The notes under the pieces are model-generated. The model searched no databases and was not told the DNA's origin. It saw only the letters and a program-made list of their open reading frames with translations. The position numbers were made by a program, and so were the translations under genes. Source: Angelakisella sp. (GTDB taxonomy: Bacteria; Bacillota; Clostridia; Oscillospirales; Ruminococcaceae). From it: 26,606 bases of DNA. This document shows, in pieces, positions 1-9,456 of the stretch (positions are counted from its first letter, which is position 1; each line of letters starts with the position of its first letter). Location: the NCBI GenBank assembly GCA_020024555.1, contig JAHHTQ010000030.1, forward strand, positions 1 to 26,606, in the 5' to 3' direction.

Positions 1-82
1 CCGCAATTTTTTGAAAAAAATTGAGTAAAACTTTTATAGACTTCGTCATTATGACAAATTGATATGCCTTTTTTGACACGCT
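1..82 (-). repeat. Left copy of ~80-bp terminal repeat element
   Basis: This stretch is the reverse complement, at roughly 90 % identity by eye (a few substitutions and two one-base indels), of 26390-26469. The first 33 bases are identical in both copies. It contains an imperfect inverted repeat centred on GTCATTATGAC (about 47-57). It begins at the first base of the window, so its outer part is cut off. Relative to birA transcription it lies just beyond the terminal hairpin. The right copy has the same position relative to its own upstream gene. There is no open reading frame of note. Confidence 0.85.
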
Positions 83-83
83 G

Positions 84-113
84 AGGTGATACTTTTCAGT
101 ATCACCTTTTTTT
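84..113 (+). terminator. Strong hairpin with T-run beside birA 3' end
   Basis: Perfect 9-bp stem AGGTGATAC / GTATCACCT with a 6-base loop, followed by seven T on the plus strand. The T-run overlaps the birA stop codon. As a classical intrinsic terminator it works for plus-strand transcripts entering from the left. In the birA (minus) direction the hairpin also forms straight after the stop but has no U-tract, so its role there is uncertain. Confidence 0.7.
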
Positions 114-1101
114 ATGGATTGTATCCCAAAACTCCTCTTACGCTTACTTCGCCCGCTGATATAACTTCACAATTACCATTAAAATCCACAACCAAACCAC
201 CGTCCTGTGAAATATCAACCGCAACTCCATAACGGGTTGAAAGTGGTGATATTACGCTTACTTCTTTTCCTATTGTACAAGACAGTTTTCTTAATTTATC
301 CAAATATTTAACATTATCTTTAATAAGTTGATTATTTTCAATAAACATCTCATTTAGCTTGTGTGTAAGTATCGCTATTATAGTACTCATACTATAATTT
401 TCACCTGTTATTTGAAATAATGATATAGCCTTGTCTTTTAATTCTTCTTCAAAACTTTCTTGCAAAACATTTATACCTATTCCTATTATTGCATGGGAAA
501 TTTCCATAGTTTCCGCATTTGTAACAAGTCTTGTCAGTATTCCGCAAACTTTTTTATTGTCATATATTATATCATTTGGCCACTTAATATAAAATTCTTT
601 GCCTGTAAGCTCTTTTAAGGTATCGCATACGCACAGCCCTGCATAAGAAGTTAGCAGTGACAGCCTTTCAGCCGTACAATTTGGCTCTAATATATATGAA
701 TAATATATACCTTTGTTTATCGGTGAAGAAAAACTTCTGCCCAAACGTCCCGAGCCTTGTGTCTGCTCCTTTGCGATAACTACCGTACCATTATCCACAC
801 CGTCTATTACAAGTGAGTTGGCATACAAATTTGTTGAATTGACAGTTTCAAGTATATAAAAATTATTATTAAGACTTATATAATCATTAATTAGCTCTTT
901 TGTTATTATACTTTGCTTGTTTAGCAAAATATAACCCTTATTTGTAACCGCATCAATTAAGTATCCTTTTGTACGCAGTTTTTCGATTGTTTTCCACACT
1001 GCCGTACGGGAAATGTTTAATTCTTTGCTTATATTTTCACCTGATATATAATTACTTGATTTTATAAGCATATTTAAAACTTTATCATCTGTCTTTTCCA
1101 T
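112..1101 (-). CDS. birA: Bifunctional biotin--[acetyl-CoA-carboxylase] ligase / biotin repressor BirA
   Basis: Activates biotin with ATP and transfers it to the lysine of biotin carboxyl carrier proteins. With its DNA-binding domain it probably also represses biotin genes. The 329-residue protein has an N-terminal winged helix-turn-helix (about residues 18-58, with ELNISRTAVWKTIEKLR). The ligase domain follows, with the biotinyl-AMP loop GSGRLGRSF (116-124), KWPND (173-177) and a GIGINV strand. A small C-terminal SH3-like domain is present, as in group II BirA. The ATG start has GGGGTG about 8 bases upstream. It follows mnmG by 76 bp with a hairpin between them, so it may be only partly co-transcribed. 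Seen: the motifs. Known from the family: the reaction. Inferred: repressor function. Confidence 0.95.
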   Translation of the reverse strand: MEKTDDKVLNMLIKSSNYISGENISKELNISRTAVWKTIEKLRTKGYLIDAVTNKGYILLNKQSIITKELINDYISLNNNFYILETVNSTNLYANSLVIDGVDNGTVVIAKEQTQGSGRLGRSFSSPINKGIYYSYILEPNCTAERLSLLTSYAGLCVCDTLKELTGKEFYIKWPNDIIYDNKKVCGILTRLVTNAETMEISHAIIGIGINVLQESFEEELKDKAISLFQITGENYSMSTIIAILTHKLNEMFIENNQLIKDNVKYLDKLRKLSCTIGKEVSVISPLSTRYGVAVDISQDGGLVVDFNGNCEVISAGEVSVRGVLGYNP

Positions 1102-1119
1102 TGTTCAACACCCCATTAA

Positions 1120-1164
1120 AATATTGACGTAAACCTTACTTTACTGATAGCCTACGTCAATATT
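1120..1164 (-). terminator. Hairpin between mnmG and birA
   Basis: A 12-bp perfect inverted repeat (AATATTGACGTA, 1120-1131, with TACGTCAATATT, 1153-1164) with a 21-base spacer lies 14 bp after the mnmG stop. On the minus strand it is followed by TTAATGGGG, a poor U-tract that also holds the birA ribosome binding site. It may be a leaky terminator or a processing site. Confidence 0.5.
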
Positions 1165-1177
1165 TCATAATATTTAA

Positions 1178-3052
1178 TTATTTATTTGCTTCTAACCATA
1201 TAATGAGTACGGATATATCGGCAGGATTTACTCCCGATATTCTCGATGCCTGTCCAATATTGAGCGGTTTTATTTTGTTCAGTTTTTCTATTGCCTCTAA
1301 CCGTAAACAGCCTACTTCTTTATAGTCTTTTATTTTTTCAAGACTTTTGCTTTCAAGTTTTCTTGCCTGTTCTACTTGTTGTATTTGCTTTTTGATATAA
1401 CCTTCGTATTTTATTTCTGTCTCTACCTGTTCTATAACGTGTTGTGACAGCTTTGGTCTATCTACATCAAAATTACCTAAATATTCATAAGAAATTTGCG
1501 GACGTTTTAACAGTTCAGATGCGCGCATCGCTTGATTTAACGGGGTTGAACCTTTTTCTTCCAAATATTTATTAAGTTTTGCATTAGGTTTTACCGATAA
1601 TAACTTTAATCTTTCTATCTCTTCTTCTTTTTGTCTCTGTTCATCAAGATATTTATTATATCTTTCTTCACTGATAAGTCCTATATCATACCCTATTTTG
1701 AGCAGTCTTACATCTGCGTTGTCCTGACGAAGCAATAACCTATACTCACTTCTGCTTGTCATCATTCTGTATGGGTCCATACAACCCTTTGTAACAAGGT
1801 CATCAATGAGTGTTCCTATATATGAATTTGATCTTTCAAGCACAAGCGGTTCTTTGCCCTGTATCTCACGTGTGGCATTTATACCTGCAACAAGCCCCTG
1901 CGCCGCCGCCTCCTCATAGCCCGACGTACCGTTAAACTGTCCTGCTCCATACAGTCCTTTGTGATTGATAAATCTAAGCGTTGGATATAGGTCTATCGGG
2001 TCTATACAGTCATACTCTATCGCATAGGCTGTTCGCATAATCTCCACATTTTCAAGTCCTGCAACTGTTTTATACATTGCCACCTGTACTTCTTCCGGCA
2101 ACGAACTTGAAAAACCCTGCATATATATTTCTTCTGTATTTGCGCCCATTGGCTCTACGAATAATTGGTGTCTGTTTTTATCGGCAAAACGTTTAACCTT
2201 ATCTTCTATACTTGGGCAATAACGAGGACCTACGCCTTCTATTTCACCTGCATACAGCGGTGAACGGTGAATATTATCGAGTATTATCTTATGTGTATCT
2301 TCGTTGGTATAAGTTATATAGCAAACCTCTTTATTTTTCAGTGTTGACGGCTCTGTCTCCAATGAAAAAGGTATTATTGGTTCATCGCCATACTGAACTT
2401 CCATTTTGGAAAAATCAAGCGAACTACGTCTTACACGCGCCGGCGTACCTGTTTTAAATCTGCGTAAATTTATCCCCAAATTTCTTAACGAATCGCTCAG
2501 CCTATTACTTGCGTGCAAACCGTCAGGGCCACTTTCTTCGCTATATTCCCCCACAAATATTTTTCCACGTAAAAAAGTACCTGTGGCTATAATCGCAGCT
2601 TTCACCTCGTAATATGCGCCCATTGCCGTAGCAACACCGCATACCGCTCCATCTTTCTCATCTATTCTTACTATTTCCGCTTGTTTTATACACAAGTTTT
2701 CCTGTCTCTCAACAACTTCTTTCATATACGTATGATACTTAACCTTATCGGACTGTACACGCAAACTGTGTACAGCAGGACCTTTGCCTAGGTTAAGCAT
2801 TCTGCTTTGCAGCATAGTCGTATCTGCCGCCTTTGCCATTTCACCACCCAAACAATCAAGTTCACGCACAAGATGTCCCTTCGCTGTCCCTCCGATTGAC
2901 GGATTACATGGCATATTCGATATCGCGTCCAAACTAATAGTAAAAATAATTGTTTTCATTCCAAGTCTTGCTGCCGCAAGAGCCGCCTCTACACCTGCGT
3001 GTCCGGCGCCTATTACGGCTATATCATATTTACCGGCATTGTATTCTTTCAT
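1178..3052 (-). CDS. mnmG: tRNA uridine-5-carboxymethylaminomethyl modification enzyme MnmG (GidA)
   Basis: FAD-dependent partner of the GTPase MnmE. Together they put the (carboxymethyl)aminomethyl group on the wobble uridine of several tRNAs. The 624-residue length is normal for the family. The N-terminus has the dinucleotide-binding fold DIAVIGAGHAGVEAA (GxGxxG at 15-20), followed by NPSIGGTAKGHLVRE, the FAD-site region GTFLRGKIFVGE and the C-terminal helical MnmE-binding domain. The start has AGGAGA 9 bases upstream. It lies 41 bp after the peptide-binding lipoprotein gene and was probably transcribed with it. The position is odd: mnmG usually follows mnmE between jag and rsmG, but here it is on the other replication arm and no mnmE is in the window. 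Confidence 0.97.
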   Translation of the reverse strand: MKEYNAGKYDIAVIGAGHAGVEAALAAARLGMKTIIFTISLDAISNMPCNPSIGGTAKGHLVRELDCLGGEMAKAADTTMLQSRMLNLGKGPAVHSLRVQSDKVKYHTYMKEVVERQENLCIKQAEIVRIDEKDGAVCGVATAMGAYYEVKAAIIATGTFLRGKIFVGEYSEESGPDGLHASNRLSDSLRNLGINLRRFKTGTPARVRRSSLDFSKMEVQYGDEPIIPFSLETEPSTLKNKEVCYITYTNEDTHKIILDNIHRSPLYAGEIEGVGPRYCPSIEDKVKRFADKNRHQLFVEPMGANTEEIYMQGFSSSLPEEVQVAMYKTVAGLENVEIMRTAYAIEYDCIDPIDLYPTLRFINHKGLYGAGQFNGTSGYEEAAAQGLVAGINATREIQGKEPLVLERSNSYIGTLIDDLVTKGCMDPYRMMTSRSEYRLLLRQDNADVRLLKIGYDIGLISEERYNKYLDEQRQKEEEIERLKLLSVKPNAKLNKYLEEKGSTPLNQAMRASELLKRPQISYEYLGNFDVDRPKLSQHVIEQVETEIKYEGYIKKQIQQVEQARKLESKSLEKIKDYKEVGCLRLEAIEKLNKIKPLNIGQASRISGVNPADISVLIIWLEANK

Positions 3053-3093
3053 TAATTTATTTCTCCTAATTTTTTATATTTACTACAAATATA

Positions 3094-4695
3094 TTATTGT
3101 GTTTTTACAGCATCTCTGAAAAAATATATATTACCAATATGTCCGAAATTTTTAATACTGTTGCTTACTGTAAAATATTCTGACGTATTAAAAATCGGCT
3201 GTATATTGTAAGTGTCCAAAAGTATTTTTTCAGCTTTGCTTAACTGCTCATATCTTTCTTTTTGCGTATTGATACTATCCGCTGTCTTTATCAGTTCATC
3301 ATACTCACTATTACTTATTCCGCATATATTATTGACATCACCTGTTACAAATTGTTTAAAAAAAGATAGCGGTTCGCTTGATTTTGCTGAAAGTGAAAAC
3401 AGTATAATATCAAAATCCCCTGTTGAAAGTATTTTATTATACTCCTCTGTTTCCAGTGCTTTCGGCGAAATAAGCGTACCAAACATTTGATTTTTTTGCT
3501 TTGCATATTCTTTTAAAACAGAACTGAATTCACATTCTTTATCATAATAAAACTTTATATTTGTAAGCGTATTTTCTTCAAAATTCGATATTCCCTGTCT
3601 ATATGCGCTTATCAATTCTTCATAGGTTGGTGTTATATAGTTAATTGAGTTATAACCATCTAACACTGACGGAGGCAAAATACTTTTTGTTTTTTCATAT
3701 AGTTTCTCATTGTATTCACCATAATTATTATTATCAAAAGCAAATGCCTTTGCCAAATCATTATTTTCAAAATACCTTGACTTTGCGTTTAAACCTATGT
3801 ACCAAGTTTTATTGGATATTTTATTTAATGTATATAAATCGGTAGGCACATATTCCCTATCTTTTTCAGATACAGTTAATATATCAGTCTTATTTTCAAG
3901 CATCAAATTTATCATATTGTTCGATGTTTTTTCTTTTTTTGCTTTGCGGTTTATATATATGTTTACATCACTTTTATTATCATTGTTTTCATCATAATAA
4001 TATTTGTTTCTGGTTAATGACAATATGCTGTCATTATTCCATTTACTTAAATTCAATGCGCCATTAGACAAAATATACTCTTTTTCAACACCGTATTTTC
4101 CGTATGTATCCTTAAAAAATTTCTCATTACACGGGAAGGTGTAACTTTGCGCAAACACTTCCAAAAAATCATCTTTTGGCTCATTTATTTTTACTACAAA
4201 TGTTTTTTTATCGGGACACAAAACGCCTATTTCTTCAAAAGGCAAAGTGCCGTCTAGGACTTCCTGCGCATTTTTTATTGATAATAAGTTATTAACATAG
4301 GGAGACTTATGTTCTTTTGCAAACAATCTTTTAAAAGTAAACAAAAAGTCATAGGAAGTTAAATCATCACCGTTATTCCATTTTGCATTATCTCTTATCT
4401 TAAATGTATACTCTGTTTTATCATCTGATAATATACATTCATCTGCCACGCCAAGCACAACTTCACCGTCGTATGAATATCTCATCAGTCCTTCATAGAT
4501 ATTTATTATAACATTTTGTTCCATATCACTTGTGGCAAATTGCGGATCTAAATTCTTTATATTTTCTGTTATGTCAACATTTATTGTTTCTAGTTTTTCT
4601 TTCCCACATGCGCTGCACATAGTGAGCATAAACATCACTAAACAACAAACAGTAATTTTCTGTATTAAGTTTATCTTTCCTCTTGTTTTATTCAT
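3094..4695 (-). CDS. Peptide/nickel ABC transporter substrate-binding lipoprotein (SBP_bac_5, OppA-like)
   Basis: Family 5 extracellular solute-binding protein, the external receptor that delivers oligopeptides (or related solutes) to an ABC importer. The N-terminus is a lipoprotein signal: basic MNKTRGK, a hydrophobic stretch, then CSAC with the modified cysteine near residue 30. Family features follow: the NLDPQFATSDMEQNVIINIYEGL segment split over residues 45-70, then YTFKIRDNAKWNNGD and SYDFLFTFKRL. The length, about 533 residues, is typical. I place the start at the ATG at 4695 because GGAG lies 6 bases before it. A TTG 12 bp further upstream is in frame but contains this ribosome binding site. 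No permease or ATPase gene is nearby, so it is an orphan receptor here and its ligand cannot be predicted. Confidence 0.88.
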   Translation of the reverse strand: MNKTRGKINLIQKITVCCLVMFMLTMCSACGKEKLETINVDITENIKNLDPQFATSDMEQNVIINIYEGLMRYSYDGEVVLGVADECILSDDKTEYTFKIRDNAKWNNGDDLTSYDFLFTFKRLFAKEHKSPYVNNLLSIKNAQEVLDGTLPFEEIGVLCPDKKTFVVKINEPKDDFLEVFAQSYTFPCNEKFFKDTYGKYGVEKEYILSNGALNLSKWNNDSILSLTRNKYYYDENNDNKSDVNIYINRKAKKEKTSNNMINLMLENKTDILTVSEKDREYVPTDLYTLNKISNKTWYIGLNAKSRYFENNDLAKAFAFDNNNYGEYNEKLYEKTKSILPPSVLDGYNSINYITPTYEELISAYRQGISNFEENTLTNIKFYYDKECEFSSVLKEYAKQKNQMFGTLISPKALETEEYNKILSTGDFDIILFSLSAKSSEPLSFFKQFVTGDVNNICGISNSEYDELIKTADSINTQKERYEQLSKAEKILLDTYNIQPIFNTSEYFTVSNSIKNFGHIGNIYFFRDAVKTQ

Positions 4696-4806
4696 TCTTA
4701 TCTCCAAATTATAAACAATATAGTTTTTTTATATTGCAAACTAAATTTAATACTTTATTTTGATATATAATTTTTGTTTTTATAAATAAATATACAGTAT
4801 AAACCC

Positions 4807-4847
4807 AATTCCCCTACTTAAAAAAAACTATAAGTAGGGGAATTTTT
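4807..4847. terminator. Hairpin after gyrA
   Basis: A 14-bp perfect stem (AATTCCCCTACTTA, 4807-4820, with its complement at 4831-4844) lies 6 bp past the gyrA stop. The best T-run is on the plus strand (4843-4847). On the minus strand, the direction gyrA is read, the stem is followed by GGGTTTATAC. It most likely ends the gyrBA transcript despite the weak U-tract. It separates gyrA from the peptide-binding gene. Confidence 0.6.
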
Positions 4848-4852
4848 CAGTA

Positions 4853-7426
4853 TTATTCTTCTATATCCTCTTTTATATCTGTATCAAGATTTACTTCTGA
4901 TGTTTCTTCCAAGTTTTCAACATCTTTTGGGTCTTCTGTTAATTCTTCGCTGTCGCTGTCATCTTTCGGAGCTCTTGCAAGCGCCACTACTCTGCTGTCG
5001 TCATCAATACGCATAGCGCGCACTCCACCGCCGTATCTTGACTGTACTGTTATTTGACTTGATGGCATACGGATAATTACGCCGTTATCGGAAATTAGGA
5101 AGATATCGTCTTCTTCATCTATAACTCTGATAGCCGCTACTTGCGTATCCTTGCTTTCTGCCTTGTAGTTAATAATACCCTTACCGCCACGTGACTGTAA
5201 ACGGTATTCATCAAGTGATGTTCTTCTTGCCAAACCTTTTTCACTGACAGTCATCAAATAACCGTTTGCGTGGCAACGAGCCATACCTACAACCTTATCA
5301 CCGTCATCAAGACGAATTGCGCGCACACCCATTGCATTTCTGCCCATTGGTCGCAAATCTGTCTCACTGAATCTGATTGCTTTACCTTTTGCTGTACCTA
5401 CAATCAATTCTTCGTTACCTGTGGTATTGCGTACCCATGCAAGCTCGTCATCTTCGGGCAGATTAATTGCAATAATACCGCCTTTGCGTATGTTTTTATA
5501 CAGCTCAACAGATGTTCTTTTAATTGTACCGTTACGTGTTACCATTACAAGATAGCTTTCGTTGTCAACTTCGCTTATTTTAATCATAGCTGTAATTTTT
5601 TCTTCTTTGTCTATTGGCAATATATTTACAACGTGATTGCCCTTTGAAGCTCTTGAACTTTCAGGAATTTCATAGCCCTTTATACGATACATCTTGCCTT
5701 TGTTTGTAAAGAAAAGAACATAGTCATGCGTTGAGCAAACAAAGAGTTCTTCCACAAAGTCTTCTTCACGCTGTGACATACCTGACATACCACGTCCGCC
5801 ACGTCTTTGCGAACGATATACATCGAGTGGTTGACGTTTGATATAACCACAGTGTGTAAGGGTAACCACACAGTCTGTAACAGGAATTAAGTCTTCTATA
5901 TCCACTTCACCCGAAACTGTCTGTATCTCTGTTCTTCTTTCATCTGCAAACTTTTTACGGATAACTTCCAGCTCGTCTTTTATAATTTTGTATATCTTTT
6001 CATCATGGGCAAGTATATCCAAATACTCGTTTACTTTATTAAGTATTTCTTCAAGTTCCGTCTCTATCTTTATGCGTTCCATACCGCTTAATTGTCCCAA
6101 ACGCATAGCGACAACAGCGCCTGCCTGTATATCGGTAATACCAAAACGGTTTATAAGGTTTTGTTTTGATGTAGCTGTATCTTCACTTGAACGGATAATT
6201 TTAATTACTTCGTCTGTGTTGTCTACAACAACCTTTAAGCCCTCCAAAATATGCTCTCTCTCTCGTGCTTTGCGTAAATCAAAATTTACCCGTCTTGTTA
6301 TTACTTCATATTGGAATTTTAAGTATTCTTCCAAAATTTGTTTTAATGTAAGTACCTTTGGTTCTCCGTTGACAAGCATAAGAAGTATTACGCCGACAGT
6401 ATCCTGCATTTGAGTAAATCTATACAGCTGATTTAATACAACCTGAGCGTTTGCGTCACGTTTAAGCTCTATAACTATACGCATACCGTCTCGGTCGGAC
6501 TCGTCACGCAAGTCGGAAATCATATCTATTTTTTTGTCTTTTACAAGGTTCGCTATGCTTTCTATCAAACGAGCCTTATTAACCATATACGGTATCTCGT
6601 TTACAATTATGCGTTCTCGGTTACCTTTAAACTCCTCGATAGTTGCCCTTGCGCGAAGTGTTATTTTTCCTCGTCCTGTGCCATAAGCCGAACGGATACC
6701 CGCTCTGCCCATTATTATACCGCCTGTCGGGAAATCAGGGCCTTTTATGTGTTGCATTATTTCATCAAGAGTTGCATCGGGATTATCTATAAGTAAATTA
6801 ATGGCGTCAATGGTTTCTCCCAAATTGTGTGGAGGGATATTTGTTGCCATACCTACCGCTATACCTGTGCTTCCGTTTACAAGTACATTCGGAAATCTGC
6901 TTGGCAAAACAACGGGTTCTTTTTTACTGTCATCATAGTTACCTTGCCAGTCAACAGTTTCTTTATCTATGTCACTAAGCATAAATGTTGACATTTTGCT
7001 CATACGCGCCTCTGTATAACGATAAGCGGCAGGTGGATCACCGTCAACCGAACCAAAGTTTCCATGACCGTCAATCAGCGGATAACGCAGAGAAAAGCTC
7101 TGCGCCATACGTACCATGGCATCATAAACACTGGCATCGCCGTGCGGGTGGTACGAAGCCAATACGTCACCGACTATTTTAGCTGATTTTTTATAAGGTT
7201 TTTCGGGGAACAAACCACCCTCGTGTGCTGTATAAAGTATTCTTCTGTGAACAGGTTTAAGTCCGTCACGTACATCAGGCAATGCTCTGTCAACAATTAC
7301 CGACATAGAGTACTCCATAAAACTTTTACGCATTTCTTTTTCTATATCAACATCAATAAGTCTGCCCATAGGTTCATTTTGAACAGGGGTATTCTCATTT
7401 TGTTGATTTTCTGTAAAATCGGTCAT
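4853..7426 (-). CDS. gyrA: DNA gyrase subunit A
   Basis: Breakage-reunion subunit of gyrase, which with GyrB introduces negative supercoils using ATP. The 857-residue protein shows the winged-helix region SYHPHGDASVYDAMVRMAQ (91-109) and the catalytic tyrosine in AAYRYTEARM (Tyr137). The tower and coiled-coil follow, then a C-terminal beta-pinwheel with the GyrA box QRRGGRG, which marks gyrase rather than topoisomerase IV. The tail is strongly acidic. The residue matching E. coli Ser83 is Ala98 and the one matching Asp87 is Asp102. The start has AGAAGGAGA just upstream. It sits 36 bp after gyrB in one operon and is followed by a hairpin. Confidence 0.98.
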   Translation of the reverse strand: MTDFTENQQNENTPVQNEPMGRLIDVDIEKEMRKSFMEYSMSVIVDRALPDVRDGLKPVHRRILYTAHEGGLFPEKPYKKSAKIVGDVLASYHPHGDASVYDAMVRMAQSFSLRYPLIDGHGNFGSVDGDPPAAYRYTEARMSKMSTFMLSDIDKETVDWQGNYDDSKKEPVVLPSRFPNVLVNGSTGIAVGMATNIPPHNLGETIDAINLLIDNPDATLDEIMQHIKGPDFPTGGIIMGRAGIRSAYGTGRGKITLRARATIEEFKGNRERIIVNEIPYMVNKARLIESIANLVKDKKIDMISDLRDESDRDGMRIVIELKRDANAQVVLNQLYRFTQMQDTVGVILLMLVNGEPKVLTLKQILEEYLKFQYEVITRRVNFDLRKAREREHILEGLKVVVDNTDEVIKIIRSSEDTATSKQNLINRFGITDIQAGAVVAMRLGQLSGMERIKIETELEEILNKVNEYLDILAHDEKIYKIIKDELEVIRKKFADERRTEIQTVSGEVDIEDLIPVTDCVVTLTHCGYIKRQPLDVYRSQRRGGRGMSGMSQREEDFVEELFVCSTHDYVLFFTNKGKMYRIKGYEIPESSRASKGNHVVNILPIDKEEKITAMIKISEVDNESYLVMVTRNGTIKRTSVELYKNIRKGGIIAINLPEDDELAWVRNTTGNEELIVGTAKGKAIRFSETDLRPMGRNAMGVRAIRLDDGDKVVGMARCHANGYLMTVSEKGLARRTSLDEYRLQSRGGKGIINYKAESKDTQVAAIRVIDEEDDIFLISDNGVIIRMPSSQITVQSRYGGGVRAMRIDDDSRVVALARAPKDDSDSEELTEDPKDVENLEETSEVNLDTDIKEDIEE

Positions 7427-7462
7427 AAGTTTCTCCTTCTATTTTTTTCCGTCAATCAAATA

Positions 7463-9403
7463 TTAAACATCTATATTTGTAACATACTTTGCGTTTTCCT
7501 CTATAAATTCACGTCTTGGCTGAACTTTGTCACCCATCAGTATGCTGAATATCTCGTCTGCCTTTCTGGCATCTTCAAGTGTTACGCGTAGCATTACGCG
7601 TCTTTCGGGGTCAAGAGTTGTCTCCCATAGCTGATGTGGGTCCATTTCACCCAAACCTTTATAACGTTGAATATCAACCTTACCGGTTCCGTCAGGGTTA
7701 AGTTCTTTTATATACATATCACGTTCGTCATCACTGTAAGCGTATCTTATTTGCTTGCCTTTTTCCAGTTTATAGAGTGGTGGTTGCGCTATATATATAT
7801 GTCCTCTTTCAATCAGCGGACGCATAAATCTAAAGAAAAACGTCAGTAAAAGCGTACGTATGTGAGAACCGTCAACATCGGCATCAGCCATTATTACAAC
7901 TTTGTTGTAACGTATTTTTTCAGGTTCTATATCTTCGCCTATACCACAGCCGAGAGCGGTTATTACAGGCATTAACTTTTCGTTCCCGTATACTTTATCT
8001 AGTCTTGCCTTTTCAACATTGAGCATTTTACCCCATAGTGGCAATATAGCCTGATAACGTCTGTCACGTCCGTCCTTTGCCGAACCGCCGGCTGAGTCTC
8101 CTTCGACTATATAAAGCTCTGTACGTACATTGTCCCGCTCAGCGCAATCGGCAAGTTTTCCGGGAAGCGATGCGCTCTCCAAAGCCGATTTTCTTCGTGT
8201 CAGGTCTCTTGCGCGTTTTGCAGCCTCTCTCGCTCTGTTTGCTGTCAAAGATTTTTCTATTATTTCACGCGCAACGCTTGGATTTTCTTCAAAATATTGC
8301 GATAATTTTTCACCGACTATTTGATTTACAAGAGTTTTTATTTCACTGTTACCGAGTTTACCTTTTGTTTGTCCTTCAAACTGAGCTTCGTGAAGTTTTA
8401 CGGAAATAACCGCAGTTATACCTTCACGAACGTCTTCACCGCTAAGGTTTTTATCACTGTCTTTAAGTAAATTGTTTTTTCTGGCATAGTCGTTTATTAC
8501 TCTTGTGAGGGCAAGTTTAAAGCCCTCCTCATGAGTACCGCCGTCTGCTGTATTTATATTGTTTGCAAACGAAAGTATAAGTTCCGTATAGCTGTCACTG
8601 TATTGCATAGCAATTTCAGCAGTACTGTCACCGTTATCTCCGCTAATGTATATAACTTCCTCGTGAATTGCATCTGCCTGTTTTTTGTTGTTGATATATT
8701 CGACAAACGAGCGAATACCACCCTCATAGCACATACTTTCTTCCTGTTCTTTTCCAACACGTTTATCCGCAATAGTCATACGAACGCCACCGTTTAGAAA
8801 AGCCTGTTCACGAAGTCTTGTTCTTAACGTATCATAATCAAATACAAGTTCTTCAAAAATTTCATGGTCAGGCTTAAAGCGAACACGGGTTCCTGTATTT
8901 GTTGTGTCTCCGATAATTTCCAAATCTGTAACTATCTTTCCACGTTCATATCTCTGTTTATATATATGCTTTCCGTCACTTACTTCTACTTCCAGCCATT
9001 CCGAAAGAGCATTAACAACAGCCGCGCCAACACCATGCAAACCACCGGATACTTTGTATCCGCCGCCGCCGAATTTTCCGCCTGCGTGCAGTACTGTAAA
9101 AACTACTGTAACTGCCGGAATTTTCAGCTTTGGTTGAATACCTACCGGTATACCACGACCATTATCCACAACTTCTATTATATCTCCCTCTAATATAGAT
9201 GTCTCTATATGGTCACAAAAACCGGCAAGCGCCTCATCTATTGAGTTGTCCACTATCTCATATACCAAATGATGTAGACCTCTCAAACTGGTAGTACCAA
9301 TATACATACCCGGACGTTTTCTGACAGCTTCCAAGCCTTCAAGTACCTGTATCTGACTACTGTCATATGCTTGACTGTTTTCTTGCATATTTTGGTTTTC
9401 CAT
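7463..9403 (-). CDS. gyrB: DNA gyrase subunit B
   Basis: ATPase subunit of gyrase. Visible in order: the GHKL ATPase site (IVDNSIDEALAGFC, DNGRGIPV, GLHGVGAAVVNALS), the transducer domain with QTKGKLGN, the TOPRIM domain (YIVEGDSAGGSAKDGRDR and the acidic DADVDGSHI), and the C-terminal QPRREFIEENAKYV ending in NIDV. The 646-residue length is typical. The ATG is preceded by AAGGAG with 8-base spacing. Its neighbours match the B. subtilis order recF-remB-gyrB-gyrA. The gap to gyrA is 36 bp without a terminator, so the two are co-translated from one mRNA. Confidence 0.98.
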   Translation of the reverse strand: MENQNMQENSQAYDSSQIQVLEGLEAVRKRPGMYIGTTSLRGLHHLVYEIVDNSIDEALAGFCDHIETSILEGDIIEVVDNGRGIPVGIQPKLKIPAVTVVFTVLHAGGKFGGGGYKVSGGLHGVGAAVVNALSEWLEVEVSDGKHIYKQRYERGKIVTDLEIIGDTTNTGTRVRFKPDHEIFEELVFDYDTLRTRLREQAFLNGGVRMTIADKRVGKEQEESMCYEGGIRSFVEYINNKKQADAIHEEVIYISGDNGDSTAEIAMQYSDSYTELILSFANNINTADGGTHEEGFKLALTRVINDYARKNNLLKDSDKNLSGEDVREGITAVISVKLHEAQFEGQTKGKLGNSEIKTLVNQIVGEKLSQYFEENPSVAREIIEKSLTANRAREAAKRARDLTRRKSALESASLPGKLADCAERDNVRTELYIVEGDSAGGSAKDGRDRRYQAILPLWGKMLNVEKARLDKVYGNEKLMPVITALGCGIGEDIEPEKIRYNKVVIMADADVDGSHIRTLLLTFFFRFMRPLIERGHIYIAQPPLYKLEKGKQIRYAYSDDERDMYIKELNPDGTGKVDIQRYKGLGEMDPHQLWETTLDPERRVMLRVTLEDARKADEIFSILMGDKVQPRREFIEENAKYVTNIDV

Positions 9404-9456
9404 ACTTTTATATCTCCTTAAATTTTTAAACTTAATTACGTATCATTATAATAACC

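Noticed and set aside
4696..4707. TTG start four codons upstream in the peptide-binding gene
   Set aside because: The codons after it are the ribosome binding site (GGAG) of the better-placed ATG at 4695.
5988..6413. 141-codon open frame antisense to gyrA
   Set aside because: Lies wholly inside the strongly conserved gyrA gene; Ser/Ile/Phe-rich translation is a by-product of the complementary strand.
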